Shown: positions 7,198 to 14,778, counted from the first letter of the stretch. The stretch is 21,391 nucleotides of DNA from Chloroflexota bacterium (GCA_021788565.1 JAJYKO010000009.1:1-21391), one strand, 5' to 3'. Notes: generated by a model from the sequence alone, not told the origin. Translations and numbers: made by a program.

Positions 7198-8622
7198 CTA
7201 TTCCAACCTGCGCTGCCTCAGCCACTTCGGCATCAAGACCTGGTCCACCTCACTGGCGACCTTGGGTGCCAACCGCCGCACCTCCTGCGCCAGCGACTCG
7301 CTGACGTTTAGCCCGCCCACCGCACCATCAAACGCCAGGATGGACTCAGTCTTGGTCACGCGTTTGGCGAATTCGACGGCCTTTGCCAGATCATCGACCC
7401 GCAGGGCATAGTCCATGAACCGTGTGTTCTGCTCACAGCCCTGCAGCAGGTCGGCTTCAGCGTCAACCACAAGTGTCGGCAGCTGCTGCGCGAAGAAGGT
7501 GCCCGGATAACCCTTTGAGGCGTAGTTGATGATGAGCGCCTTAATGGCCGGGTTGGGTGGAGGCAAGACGCCTTCCTTCAGTGGCCTGGTTCCCGGATAC
7601 AGCATGTCGGTGTACCGGGTGAACGGCGTGAACGGAACGTCCAGATCGAACTCGTCTACCGTCGCGTTCAGAAAATTGCCGAACAGGATACCACCGGCCG
7701 TGGTGTACGGGATCGGGCCTGGGTAGTCGATGATCAAGATGAGGTTGTCGAGCTGGCTCAGCAGCGTGACCACCTTGCCATACCAGGAGAAGTTGAGCCG
7801 AGTAAAGTACTTGTCCTGCTCGACAAGATCGTTGTTGGCATCCACACCAATGATGCCGGTCGGCGATACCTGCAGGATGACCGAGCATGCGAACTTCTGC
7901 CGGACGAAGTCGGACTCAAATATGAGCCTCGGCAGTACGTTGGACGACCTGGGCCCCATGCTCTGGTGATATGCCGACCTCGTTTCGATGGTGGCGTACG
8001 ACATGGCAAAGGGCTTGAAGAGACGGCCGAGCTGCCGGTGGTAGTGCAGCTCGCGAATATCGTTGTTGTGGGTGTGGATGATCCACCTGGCGTCGTACGC
8101 CTTGGCGATGCCGTAGAGTGTGCCAAGCTCCGTCTGAATTGGGACTCCGCGGTCCATAGGTGCGATGCCCTCAGCCCTGCCAGCGAAGTACTCGTCCAGC
8201 CCGAACCGCTTGATGTACTCCTCACTCTCGCGAAACCTGAGGCCATTGCCGGCTCGCAGCCGAATCTGCTTGGTGCCGCAGCGCCGTTCCACCTCATCCC
8301 GCACGACCCTGATCATCTCCGCATAGGCTTCCCCACCTTGAATGGTGAAGCCGTGGTGCGAGGCAAGGACATTCACAGTGTCTTCAGGCTGGATCATGCT
8401 GAGATCTACTCGCTCCAACTGCTGGAGCGTTCGTTCACGTATCGTCTTCCGTACGTCCGAGGGCAACGTCGCGGAGATAGGTTCTGGAGAATCTGGGAAC
8501 AAATCGGCGATCCGTACCGAGGTCAAGCCGGGCAGATCGGCTGCCCTCAGCCTGAGTTGCCGGGGATCGACATTGTAGGTCGAGGTGCGAGGCGCGGCCG
8601 GCGGTAGTGTCGCTACATTCAT
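7198..8622 (-). CDS. LarA-like (DUF2088, nickel-pincer-nucleotide family) protein
   Basis: This 474-residue protein resembles lactate racemase LarA. Three residues that in LarA hold the nickel-pincer nucleotide are present at exactly the same spacing: His193, Lys203 (covalent anchor) and His219, equal to LarA 174/184/200 with a constant offset of 19. They sit in ELHYHRQLGRLFKP and AYHQSM. The GVPIQTELGTLYGIAKAYDARWIIHT-type strand before them also fits. The second proton-transfer His of LarA (GTHR) is replaced by Leu128 in GNGLR, and the DHTRP motif is SHHGF, so simple lactate racemisation is unlikely. Start ATG 8622 has GAGGAG upstream and overlaps the ferredoxin stop by 4 bp. No larB, larC or larE is in the window. 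Related hydroxy-acid racemases/epimerases are the family precedent; the substrate here is unknown. Confidence 0.75.
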   Translation of the reverse strand: MNVATLPPAAPRTSTYNVDPRQLRLRAADLPGLTSVRIADLFPDSPEPISATLPSDVRKTIRERTLQQLERVDLSMIQPEDTVNVLASHHGFTIQGGEAYAEMIRVVRDEVERRCGTKQIRLRAGNGLRFRESEEYIKRFGLDEYFAGRAEGIAPMDRGVPIQTELGTLYGIAKAYDARWIIHTHNNDIRELHYHRQLGRLFKPFAMSYATIETRSAYHQSMGPRSSNVLPRLIFESDFVRQKFACSVILQVSPTGIIGVDANNDLVEQDKYFTRLNFSWYGKVVTLLSQLDNLILIIDYPGPIPYTTAGGILFGNFLNATVDEFDLDVPFTPFTRYTDMLYPGTRPLKEGVLPPPNPAIKALIINYASKGYPGTFFAQQLPTLVVDAEADLLQGCEQNTRFMDYALRVDDLAKAVEFAKRVTKTESILAFDGAVGGLNVSESLAQEVRRLAPKVASEVDQVLMPKWLRQRRLE

Positions 8623-9239
8623 CGGTTCTGCTCCTCTTCGCCCGGAAACAGCTCATTCATGGCTTGCAGGTCCTCGGCCAGATAGTATTGCGAGTACTTC
8701 TCCTGCAGATCTGGCTTCACATCCCAGATGGACGCATTGATGCCATACCACTGGTACCCGGGGGCTTTGGCCGGCATCACTCCCGCTGCCCTCAACAGTC
8801 TGATTACCCCGGTGATGCACAGAACGCCGCACCCGGTCCTAGCCCCGGTGGCTAAAGCGACATCCTCAGGGCTGTGAGCCCCCTGCAGCACGGCCGCCAC
8901 TATTTCCCTGGCCTGCACCCGGTGGCAGTAGCAGATCACCTGATCTGGATACATGTGAGCCGATTCACAGATCCCAGCGATAGCCTTGTCCCACACGTCG
9001 TCGGCGACTGTGCCGATCTCCATAGGCTCGTCCCTCTCCACCATGGCAAGGGCGTAGTGCGGACACCTGACCACACATAGCCTGCAGTCGACGCATTTCT
9101 GGCCGTCGACCACCGCGAGCCACTTCTTCTCGCCTTGCTTCTCGAGCGCAATAGCCCTGACCGGACAGATCCGGACGCAAATGTCGCAGGCGGTGCATCG
9201 TTGATCGTCCACCACCGCCAAATTCCTTATCGTTCTCAA
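8619..9239 (-). CDS. 2x[4Fe-4S] ferredoxin fused to a BFD-type [2Fe-2S] domain
   Basis: This 206-residue iron-sulfur protein has two bacterial ferredoxin motifs, Cys15-18-21-25 and Cys49-52-55-59. A BFD-like [2Fe-2S] domain follows, with Cys103-x-Cys105 and Cys137-x3-Cys141 (CYC ... CGVLC). About 65 C-terminal residues (WYGINASIWDVKPDLQEKY...) match nothing I know. The start codon is TTG at 9239, backed by a strong GGAGGTGA 7 bp upstream. It probably passes electrons to or from a partner in the operon. No flavoprotein or oxidoreductase subunit adjoins it, and the overlapping LarA-like gene is its closest neighbour. Confidence 0.9.
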   Translation of the reverse strand: MRTIRNLAVVDDQRCTACDICVRICPVRAIALEKQGEKKWLAVVDGQKCVDCRLCVVRCPHYALAMVERDEPMEIGTVADDVWDKAIAGICESAHMYPDQVICYCHRVQAREIVAAVLQGAHSPEDVALATGARTGCGVLCITGVIRLLRAAGVMPAKAPGYQWYGINASIWDVKPDLQEKYSQYYLAEDLQAMNELFPGEEEQNR

Positions 9240-9281
9240 TGCGGCTCACCTCCGCTGTGACGTCCACTCTGAGTTGCTCGA

Positions 9282-10334
9282 TCAATATCTCTGCAGTGCC
9301 GCTATCGCGTAGTCCAGTGCCTCTTTCGCCGGCAGCCCCATCGCCGTCTTGGTCTTGACATAATCCTCGCGGAAGGGCTGCAGCGCCTCCTGCCATTTGC
9401 TTATTTCGGCGGGAGATAGTGTGGTAGTTCGCACCCCCGCCTGCACGAGATAGCGAGCGCCAAGCCTGTTCTCTTCATCTCGACTCTCTCCGAAGATCTT
9501 TATGTATCTCGTGCTTACTTCCGTGATTGCATTCTGAATATCAGGCGGCATGCTGTTCCACACGCCCAGGTTCATGCCATACCACGCGGTGACCTGGCGG
9601 AGCCCGCCGGGGAAAGCGACCTTGTTCTTGACGACGTCACCGAAGTGGTAACTGAGCATCGCCGCGTCATCGGTTAGCGTGCCGTCACAAATACCCTTCT
9701 GCAACGCCACATAGGCTTCGGTTATCGGCATCGCAACCGGGGATCCTCCCAGGGCATCAATGACGCCGACATCGTTGCCCGAGCCTCGGATTTGCTGTTT
9801 GGCAACATCATCTAGCCTCGTGATGGGCTTATTGGTAAACAGGGTGCCGCCTGCCATGCTCAACACGCCCAGCAGCTTGATGTCGCTCAACTCCTCTGGC
9901 CGGAACTTCTGGTATACCGCCCAGGCTTCGAGGCTCGCCTGCGTGCTGTTCCTCACGCCCGGCAGGGGCAAGTCGACTACCTCCATCAGCGGGAAACGGC
10001 CCGGGTTGTAGGCAAAGAAGGAAAACCCCATGTCCACAACCCCCTTTGCAACGGCATCATAGGTCTGCGCGGCTGTGGTCAGGGTCTCATTCGGGTATAT
10101 CGTGATCTTGACTCTACCGCCGGTGGCCTTGTCCACTGCACCGGCGTACTCATTCAGCACCCTGGTCACGTGATGCTCGGGGGGCGTGTAAGTACTGAGC
10201 GCGAGTCTCCAGACCCGCTCGGGCGCCCCCACGGATCCTGCCGAGGCTTGCCCCCCGGCTGACGCCAGCGATTGGCCCAGCGCAACCGGTTCGGAACATG
10301 CCGCGATCGCCGACAGCAGTGCGAGAAGCACCAC
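9282..10334 (-). CDS. TRAP transporter solute-binding lipoprotein (DctP family)
   Basis: From GTG 10334 the protein is 350 residues. It has the DctP pattern: STYTPPEHHVTRVLNEYAGAVDKATGGRVKI, PNETL, a QQIRG strand, and the ligand-gating MPITEAYVALQKGICDGT. Cys13 (AIAAC) is a lipobox. The GTG start leaves an uncharged 12-residue signal. The frame continues upstream through KSRSVLAVVLLALLS, and an ACG at 10358 has AGAAGAGG 7 bp before it, which would give a normal signal peptide. I therefore suspect initiation at 10358 from ACG (or a sequence error for ATG). DctQ/DctM membrane genes are absent, so it is an orphan binding protein. Likely ligand: an organic acid. Confidence 0.88.
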   Translation of the reverse strand: MVLLALLSAIAACSEPVALGQSLASAGGQASAGSVGAPERVWRLALSTYTPPEHHVTRVLNEYAGAVDKATGGRVKITIYPNETLTTAAQTYDAVAKGVVDMGFSFFAYNPGRFPLMEVVDLPLPGVRNSTQASLEAWAVYQKFRPEELSDIKLLGVLSMAGGTLFTNKPITRLDDVAKQQIRGSGNDVGVIDALGGSPVAMPITEAYVALQKGICDGTLTDDAAMLSYHFGDVVKNKVAFPGGLRQVTAWYGMNLGVWNSMPPDIQNAITEVSTRYIKIFGESRDEENRLGARYLVQAGVRTTTLSPAEISKWQEALQPFREDYVKTKTAMGLPAKEALDYAIAALQRY

Positions 10335-10460
10335 TGCTAAGACTGAACGGGACTTCGTAAGGGAGCCTCTTCTTTCTAGCCCGCCTCTCCCCGCGAGGCT
10401 CGCACCCGCCCAAGCGAGTCGATACGGTCCGCTACGTGGACCATCATCCAGGGTAGAACG

Positions 10461-11270
10461 TCATGGTTCGTCCCTGAAACGAGGGTGTCCGTTCTCCGTC
10501 ATCCATACCTGGCCGCCTGTCACGTCGATCACTGCCCCAGTCATCCAGCTAGCCGCCGACGACGCCAGGTAGACCGCCACGTCGGCGACTTCCTCGGGAG
10601 TTCCCATTCGGCCGATGGGAACGTTGGTAAGCAGATACTCCAACTGTTCCGGCGTTCTGTTCTTGGAAGTGCGCGGCGTCTCCACCAGTCCGGGCGCAAT
10701 GGCGTTGACACGGACATGCGGAGCCAGTTCCATGGCGAGCGACTTGGTCAGGTTGATCACCGCCGCCTTGGCAGCCGAATAAGCCGGCATCCCCGGGAAG
10801 GGGAATTCTCCGGTCAGGGAGGCGATATTCACGATACTACCCTGCCTCTGGTCCAACATCGTGCGGGCCACGGCTCGGGTACAGAGGAAAACGCTCTTCA
10901 CGTTGACGGCAAACGTGTCGTCCCAGTCTTGCTCACCTATCTTCAATACTTTGCCAATACGGAAGGCGGCACCGCTGGCTCCACCAGCACCGTTGACAAG
11001 AATGTCGATGCGCCCGAATTTATCGAGGGCCTTCTCGACCATGGTGCCGACCTTGCCTGAGTCTGTTACGTCCACCTGAACGGCCAGGCTTGCCACGCCC
11101 TTGGCTTTCGCCTCGGCCGCCATCTCCTCGGCCGCCCCCACGTTGAGGTCCGCCACGCAAATAGTGGCTCCGCACTCCGCCAACTCCAGACAGATCGCCT
11201 TGCCGATCCCCTGGCCGCCTCCTGTAACGACGGCCACCTTGCCCGCTAGACCTAGATTTGCCAGGCTCAT
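10461..11270 (-). CDS. Short-chain dehydrogenase/reductase (3-oxoacyl reductase-like)
   Basis: This 269-residue classical SDR has TGGGQGIG (16-23), Asp41 after strand 2 (NAD preference), NGAGG at 93-97 in place of NAG, and a full catalytic tetrad Asn123, Ser151, Tyr164 and Lys168. The usual APGLVETP loop and WMTGAVIDVTGG end are present, followed by a 17-residue tail. Start ATG 11270 has GAGGAAG upstream. It is second in the minus operon, 51 bp after the amidase gene. It probably oxidises a hydroxy-acid or alcohol in the pathway; the FabG-like sequence does not define the substrate. Confidence 0.9.
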   Translation of the reverse strand: MSLANLGLAGKVAVVTGGGQGIGKAICLELAECGATICVADLNVGAAEEMAAEAKAKGVASLAVQVDVTDSGKVGTMVEKALDKFGRIDILVNGAGGASGAAFRIGKVLKIGEQDWDDTFAVNVKSVFLCTRAVARTMLDQRQGSIVNIASLTGEFPFPGMPAYSAAKAAVINLTKSLAMELAPHVRVNAIAPGLVETPRTSKNRTPEQLEYLLTNVPIGRMGTPEEVADVAVYLASSAASWMTGAVIDVTGGQVWMTENGHPRFRDEP

Positions 11271-11321
11271 TGGCAGTGCTTCCTCTTCTCCATGTTCGTG
11301 GTTCTTCGCTGGCTCACTCTG

Positions 11322-12422
11322 TCAACGCTGAGGCGGGACGAAGATTCCTTCGGCCACGAACCTCTTGATCGGCTGAGCCTCAGACCTCTCTCTGGGGTCG
11401 GTGGGCTGCCGGTTTGCGAACATGTTGATGGGGTAGATAGGCTTCGTGAACATCTCCTTGTACAGCTCAGTGCGCAGCTGGGTCAGCCAGTTGTGCCTCG
11501 GGTCCATGCGGCGCTTTCGTAGCTGCTCGATGTTTATCGCGGTGCCCGTGATAGTCTCCCCGGGGTAGGTGACCTGCTGCATCACAGCCCCGTGGTAATC
11601 AACTATCATCGAATGACCAGGCCAGGCGTTGATGGGATTGCCCTTCACGTTCAGGTCGCCGGGCCCGCACGCTACCACGTACATCATGTTGTAGAAGGCC
11701 GCGGCTCTGTTCGAGATCGACCAGTGTTCCTGCGGCGGCATGCCTTCCGGCTCGCTCATGCCGCTGGAGCGTATCATCACCTCGCATCCCTGAAGCGCGA
11801 GCGCCCTCGTGTGCTCGAAATAGAAGCCCTCGTTGCAGATGATGTAACCCAATCTCCCAATTTCGGTATCTATGACAGGGAACATGCAGCTCACGACGTC
11901 ACCCTTCTTGCGGCCGTACGTGCCGTCCATCACAGCGATATACCTGTCCCAGATATCGTGGGGGCTAACGTCGTCGCGCCCGTTGTAGGGCAAGTAGTTG
12001 CAGTATTTGTGGTGCTTGTAGACCACGTCGCCACTCGGCCCAATGATGAACCCGCAATTCATGGCGAACTCGGTGCTTATCTCTGGGATCACCTCGTGGG
12101 CGGTTCCGGCTATGTAAATTCTGTAGTGTCGCGCCCTTTCGGCCAGCAGGTCTGTCTCGGGGCCGGGAATTTGGATGGCCATGTCCTTGGCCACCTTCGT
12201 GTAGATGTTGTCGTACGGTGCCTTGGAGTCGTTCCACCCCTGCATGAAGACTTCGGGGAAGACGACGAGCTTGATCGGAGCATATTCGCGGAAACTGACC
12301 TTGGCCGCGGCGTATTCCAGTAACTCCAGGGAACGGTTCAGGTTGGCTTCCCTTATCTCCTTCCTGTTGTCGATGCCAGTCCTGTTCATCTGCATGCAGA
12401 TTGCCGTGTACAGCTCCACCAT
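11322..12422 (-). CDS. Nitrilase-superfamily carbon-nitrogen hydrolase (aliphatic amidase-like)
   Basis: The start is ATG 12422 (366 residues), set by AAGGAG 8 bp upstream; a longer frame to 12491 lacks a ribosome site. The Glu-Lys-Cys triad is visible: Glu57 (VVFPEVFMQGW), Lys139 (VYKHHKYCNY, aligning to YRK of AmiE) and Cys196 (GYIICNEG). Length and the long insert between Lys and Cys resemble the aliphatic amidase/formamidase branch rather than omega-amidases. It should release ammonia from an amide (or cleave a nitrile or carbamoyl group), giving a carboxylate. As first gene of the ten-gene operon, it probably acts early in the pathway. The cytoplasmic location fits the absence of a signal peptide. 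Confidence 0.88.
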   Translation of the reverse strand: MVELYTAICMQMNRTGIDNRKEIREANLNRSLELLEYAAAKVSFREYAPIKLVVFPEVFMQGWNDSKAPYDNIYTKVAKDMAIQIPGPETDLLAERARHYRIYIAGTAHEVIPEISTEFAMNCGFIIGPSGDVVYKHHKYCNYLPYNGRDDVSPHDIWDRYIAVMDGTYGRKKGDVVSCMFPVIDTEIGRLGYIICNEGFYFEHTRALALQGCEVMIRSSGMSEPEGMPPQEHWSISNRAAAFYNMMYVVACGPGDLNVKGNPINAWPGHSMIVDYHGAVMQQVTYPGETITGTAINIEQLRKRRMDPRHNWLTQLRTELYKEMFTKPIYPINMFANRQPTDPRERSEAQPIKRFVAEGIFVPPQR

Positions 12423-12567
12423 TGGTTCCGCTCCTTCGAAGTTGGTGCGCCCATCTCTTCTAATGACCGCGTCCGAGCGTCCCTCGCTCAATCCACAATG
12501 GAGTGGGACCTACGACCCACCCAGGGAGACAATCGAGGCTGCTTCGCGGCCGTGGCTCGAGTGGTCT

Positions 12568-12665
12568 GGAGTGTAACCGAGGCGCTGGTCGCTGGATAGA
12601 AGCCAACGACCATGTCACTAGGTACATCCGGCACCGTACCGGAGTCCCAGAGGGGATGTACTATT
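12568..12665 (-). promoter_or_regulatory. Conserved 98-bp upstream element, copy 2
   Basis: Read on the minus strand, this stretch matches 523-620 at 70 of 98 positions with no gaps, including the core ACATGGTCGTTGGCTTCTA and three GTAC tetramers at the same spacing. It lies 145 bp before the amidase start and so is the likely control region of the ten-gene minus operon. No sigma-70 -10 box is obvious in the conserved part, so an activator or unusual sigma factor may be needed. Confidence 0.6.
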
Positions 12666-12695
12666 GGTCGGGGAGACCCAGTGTCGGCAATCCCG

Positions 12696-13790
12696 CTACG
12701 CCCCAATACTCAAAGACACCACTGTTCCCCGTCTGGGCCAAGAATCGATGTGGAACTGGCCATTCACCAGCCTCGCCCGCTCCTGCATTCCGACCAGACC
12801 CAGTTTGCCCTCGGTGGCAAGGCCGCCGATGTTCACCGGCACCCGGAACCCCTTCCCGTTGTCCTGAACAGTCGTCTTGATCGTCTCCAGGCCAAATTCC
12901 AGGCTCACGATCACCTGCGTCGCTTCCGCGTGTTGCCTCGCGTTGTTCAAGGCTTCTTGACAGAACCTGAATACGAGGACCTCCACGTCCGGCGATAGCT
13001 TCCGCTCCTCGCCGGTAACTACGATCTGGCCACTGAGGGAGCCGTCCTCGTCGAATCGGTCAAGCAACCACCTTACCGCGGGCACCAGTCCCAGGTTGTC
13101 CAGGATACTAGGCCTTAGGTCGAGGCAAAGCCTTCTGAGTTCTTCCGTCGTGTGAAGGGCGAGATACTGGATCCTTTCCAGTTGCATCCTGGCTCGATGA
13201 CTTACCTCGCTCCCACCGTCCAATACAACAGACTGGATGCTGTTGGCAATCACAACCATCGTCTGAATAGTGTCGTCGTGAAGTTCCTGAGAAATCCGTT
13301 TCCTCTCGGCTTCCTGCGCCTCGAAGATCTGCGCTATATAGCGCTGGCGCTCCAGTTCCCTTTCACCAAGCGCTTTCCTCTCCTTTTCACGCCATATAGC
13401 TTCAGTGTTGACGATGGCTATGACAAAAGCGGGAATCGACAATACGACCACATTAGTGAGGAGGCCGGAGCCATCCAGGGAATAGTCGACCACATGCGGC
13501 ATTATGATAGCCATGCATATGAGCCAGATGGCGAGGGTTCCGCGCGACCGAAACGCGACCGCTGCGTACAGGAATGGAATGTAGAAGAGGCTCCCGTTCA
13601 GCCTGTGGCTGAATTCGAACGCTATGAAGAGTCGAATCCATGGAAACGAGTCGTAGATGGTGGGTGCTGTGAGAGCAACGGTGTAGTAGAAGCAAGTTAG
13701 GACAAACACGACCGCGATAAGTCCCCAAATCTTGGGGCTACGGCCAATGGTGGCGAGACGAGCGGATTCCAGGGTCGGCGGAGCCTTCAT
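12696..13790 (-). CDS. Membrane sensor histidine kinase (NarX/DesK-type, HisKA_3)
   Basis: This 364-residue kinase has about four N-terminal transmembrane helices (roughly 21-43, 67-80, 86-100, 109-128) with short loops, a charged coiled coil (130-160), and the HisKA_3 dimerisation helix ERKRISQELHDDTIQTM with the phospho-accepting His171. The HATPase domain shows an N box (EALNNARQHAEA), DNGKGF and GLVGMQERARLVNG. There is no large extracellular domain, so it probably senses a membrane-linked or intramembrane signal. Start ATG 13790 has GAGAGGG upstream, only 10 bp after the response regulator stop, so the two are cotranscribed. The proximity of element copy 2 makes the catabolic operon a plausible target, which is an inference. 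Confidence 0.92.
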   Translation of the reverse strand: MKAPPTLESARLATIGRSPKIWGLIAVVFVLTCFYYTVALTAPTIYDSFPWIRLFIAFEFSHRLNGSLFYIPFLYAAVAFRSRGTLAIWLICMAIIMPHVVDYSLDGSGLLTNVVVLSIPAFVIAIVNTEAIWREKERKALGERELERQRYIAQIFEAQEAERKRISQELHDDTIQTMVVIANSIQSVVLDGGSEVSHRARMQLERIQYLALHTTEELRRLCLDLRPSILDNLGLVPAVRWLLDRFDEDGSLSGQIVVTGEERKLSPDVEVLVFRFCQEALNNARQHAEATQVIVSLEFGLETIKTTVQDNGKGFRVPVNIGGLATEGKLGLVGMQERARLVNGQFHIDSWPRRGTVVSLSIGA

Positions 13791-13800
13791 GGAGCCCTCT

Positions 13801-14511
13801 CTACTCCAGGTCAGTGAGGGCGAGCAGACCGGCTCTCAGACCGGTGATAACCGCCTCGGTGCGTGACGCAACACCAAGCTTAGAGAATATCTCCACCATA
13901 TATCCCTTTACGGTGCGCAGGCTGAGATTCAATCCTGCCGCAATGTCCTTGTTGCCCAGCCCTTTCGCCGCCATCTTGAGGATCTCAAGTTCGCGGGAGG
14001 TCAGCTTCTCACCGGTACCCAGCACGACGGGCTTCGTAGGATAACGAATAGCGTGCTTAAGGAGTTGCTGGAAAACCTGGGCTGAGAAGATGGTTTCACC
14101 GGTGACTACTGCACGCACGGCGTTGATAATCTCTTCCCCAAAGACGCTCTTGATGAGGTATCCATCAGCGCCTGCGTCGAGTATGCCGAGCACGTGCTCG
14201 CTATCGTTGTGAACGGTGAGGACCAGAACGCTGGTGTGGGGAGAGTTCGCTTTGATTGCCCTCGTCGCCTCGAAGCCATTCATGATCGGCATTCCGATGT
14301 CCATGATCACGACATCCGGAAGAAGCTCGGCGACAAGCCGAACCGCCTGATCGCCGTCCGCGGCTTCAGCAACCACCTGGACGTCCGCCTGTCGCTCAAG
14401 GACGGTTCGAAGCGCCTGCCGAAGCAGGGGGTGATCGTCCGCTATAAGTACGGTGATTACCGCGTGGCTATCGCTCGTGTCATCCCGGGGTGCGCTGTTC
14501 ACCGACGCCAT
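13801..14511 (-). CDS. NarL/FixJ-family (LuxR-type) response regulator
   Basis: The start is ATG 14511 (236 residues), because GGAGG lies 7 bp upstream; the frame stays open to 14583 but that part overlaps a leader hairpin. The receiver domain has Asp25-Asp26, the phosphorylated Asp71 (VVIMDIGMP), Thr99 and Lys121. A LuxR-type HTH follows: LTSRELEILKMAAKGLGNKDIA, then NLSLRTVKGYMVEIFSKLG. A 16-residue hydrophilic N-terminal extension precedes the receiver. It is the partner of the kinase encoded 10 bp downstream and should bind inverted-repeat operators. Candidates are the palindromes in its own promoter and the paired upstream elements. Confidence 0.93.
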   Translation of the reverse strand: MASVNSAPRDDTSDSHAVITVLIADDHPLLRQALRTVLERQADVQVVAEAADGDQAVRLVAELLPDVVIMDIGMPIMNGFEATRAIKANSPHTSVLVLTVHNDSEHVLGILDAGADGYLIKSVFGEEIINAVRAVVTGETIFSAQVFQQLLKHAIRYPTKPVVLGTGEKLTSRELEILKMAAKGLGNKDIAAGLNLSLRTVKGYMVEIFSKLGVASRTEAVITGLRAGLLALTDLE

Positions 14512-14542
14512 CTCACCGCCTCCAGCAATCTCTGGAATCAGT

Positions 14543-14577
14543 AAGGCCAACCATCCGTCGAAGCGATGGTTGGCCTT
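14543..14577 (-). promoter_or_regulatory. Leader hairpin before the response regulator
   Basis: Positions 14543-14555 and 14565-14577 form a perfect 13-bp inverted repeat with a 9-nt loop, 31 bp before the response regulator start codon and upstream of its GGAGG. In the mRNA it would fold just before the ribosome site, so it may be an attenuator-like structure, a stabiliser or an autoregulatory operator. No T tract follows it. Confidence 0.5.
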
Positions 14578-14672
14578 GGTCATGAACAGGTATTGGCCAC
14601 CGGAGCGACCGTTGCTTCGGCATCGCGTTCGACATAACCTGATCCCGGGTCGGGGTACGTCGGCGTCGAGCC

Positions 14673-14690
14673 GTTGACCGCTCCGTCAAC
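14673..14690. promoter_or_regulatory. GTTGAC-N6-GTCAAC inverted repeat
   Basis: A perfect 6-bp inverted repeat with a 6-bp spacer lies in the divergent intergenic region, between the response regulator promoter and its start codon. Its size and symmetry fit a dimeric regulator site. No function is proven by sequence. Confidence 0.25.
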
Positions 14691-14713
14691 TTCTGAAACA
14701 ACTAACCCGAATT

Positions 14714-14743
14714 ATGATACTTCCGCGGGAAGTAAGCCGTCAA
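14714..14743 (-). promoter_or_regulatory. Sigma-70-like promoter for the two-component operon, with a palindrome in the spacer
   Basis: On the minus strand TTGACG (14738-14743) and TATCAT (14714-14719) are 18 bp apart. The spacer carries the palindrome ACTTCC-GCG-GGAAGT (14719-14733 on plus), a natural place for a repressor or the regulator's own binding. The predicted transcript would have a leader of nearly 200 nt that includes the hairpin at 14543-14577. Confidence 0.5.
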
Positions 14744-14749
14744 GACGCG

Positions 14750-14778
14750 TTGCGACACTGCGACTGACGACTGACAAT
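14750..14778 (+). promoter_or_regulatory. Weak candidate promoter for the second cupin gene
   Basis: TTGCGA (14750-14755) and GACAAT (14773-14778) are 17 bp apart, upstream of the cupin start at 14860. Each hexamer matches consensus at only four of six positions, so this is tentative. Confidence 0.25.

Noticed and set aside
12488..12706. A 72-codon minus-strand frame covering element copy 2
   Set aside because: The matching region at 523-620 does not conserve this protein frame (the three-base pattern of changes is absent), so the similarity is better explained as a DNA-level signal.
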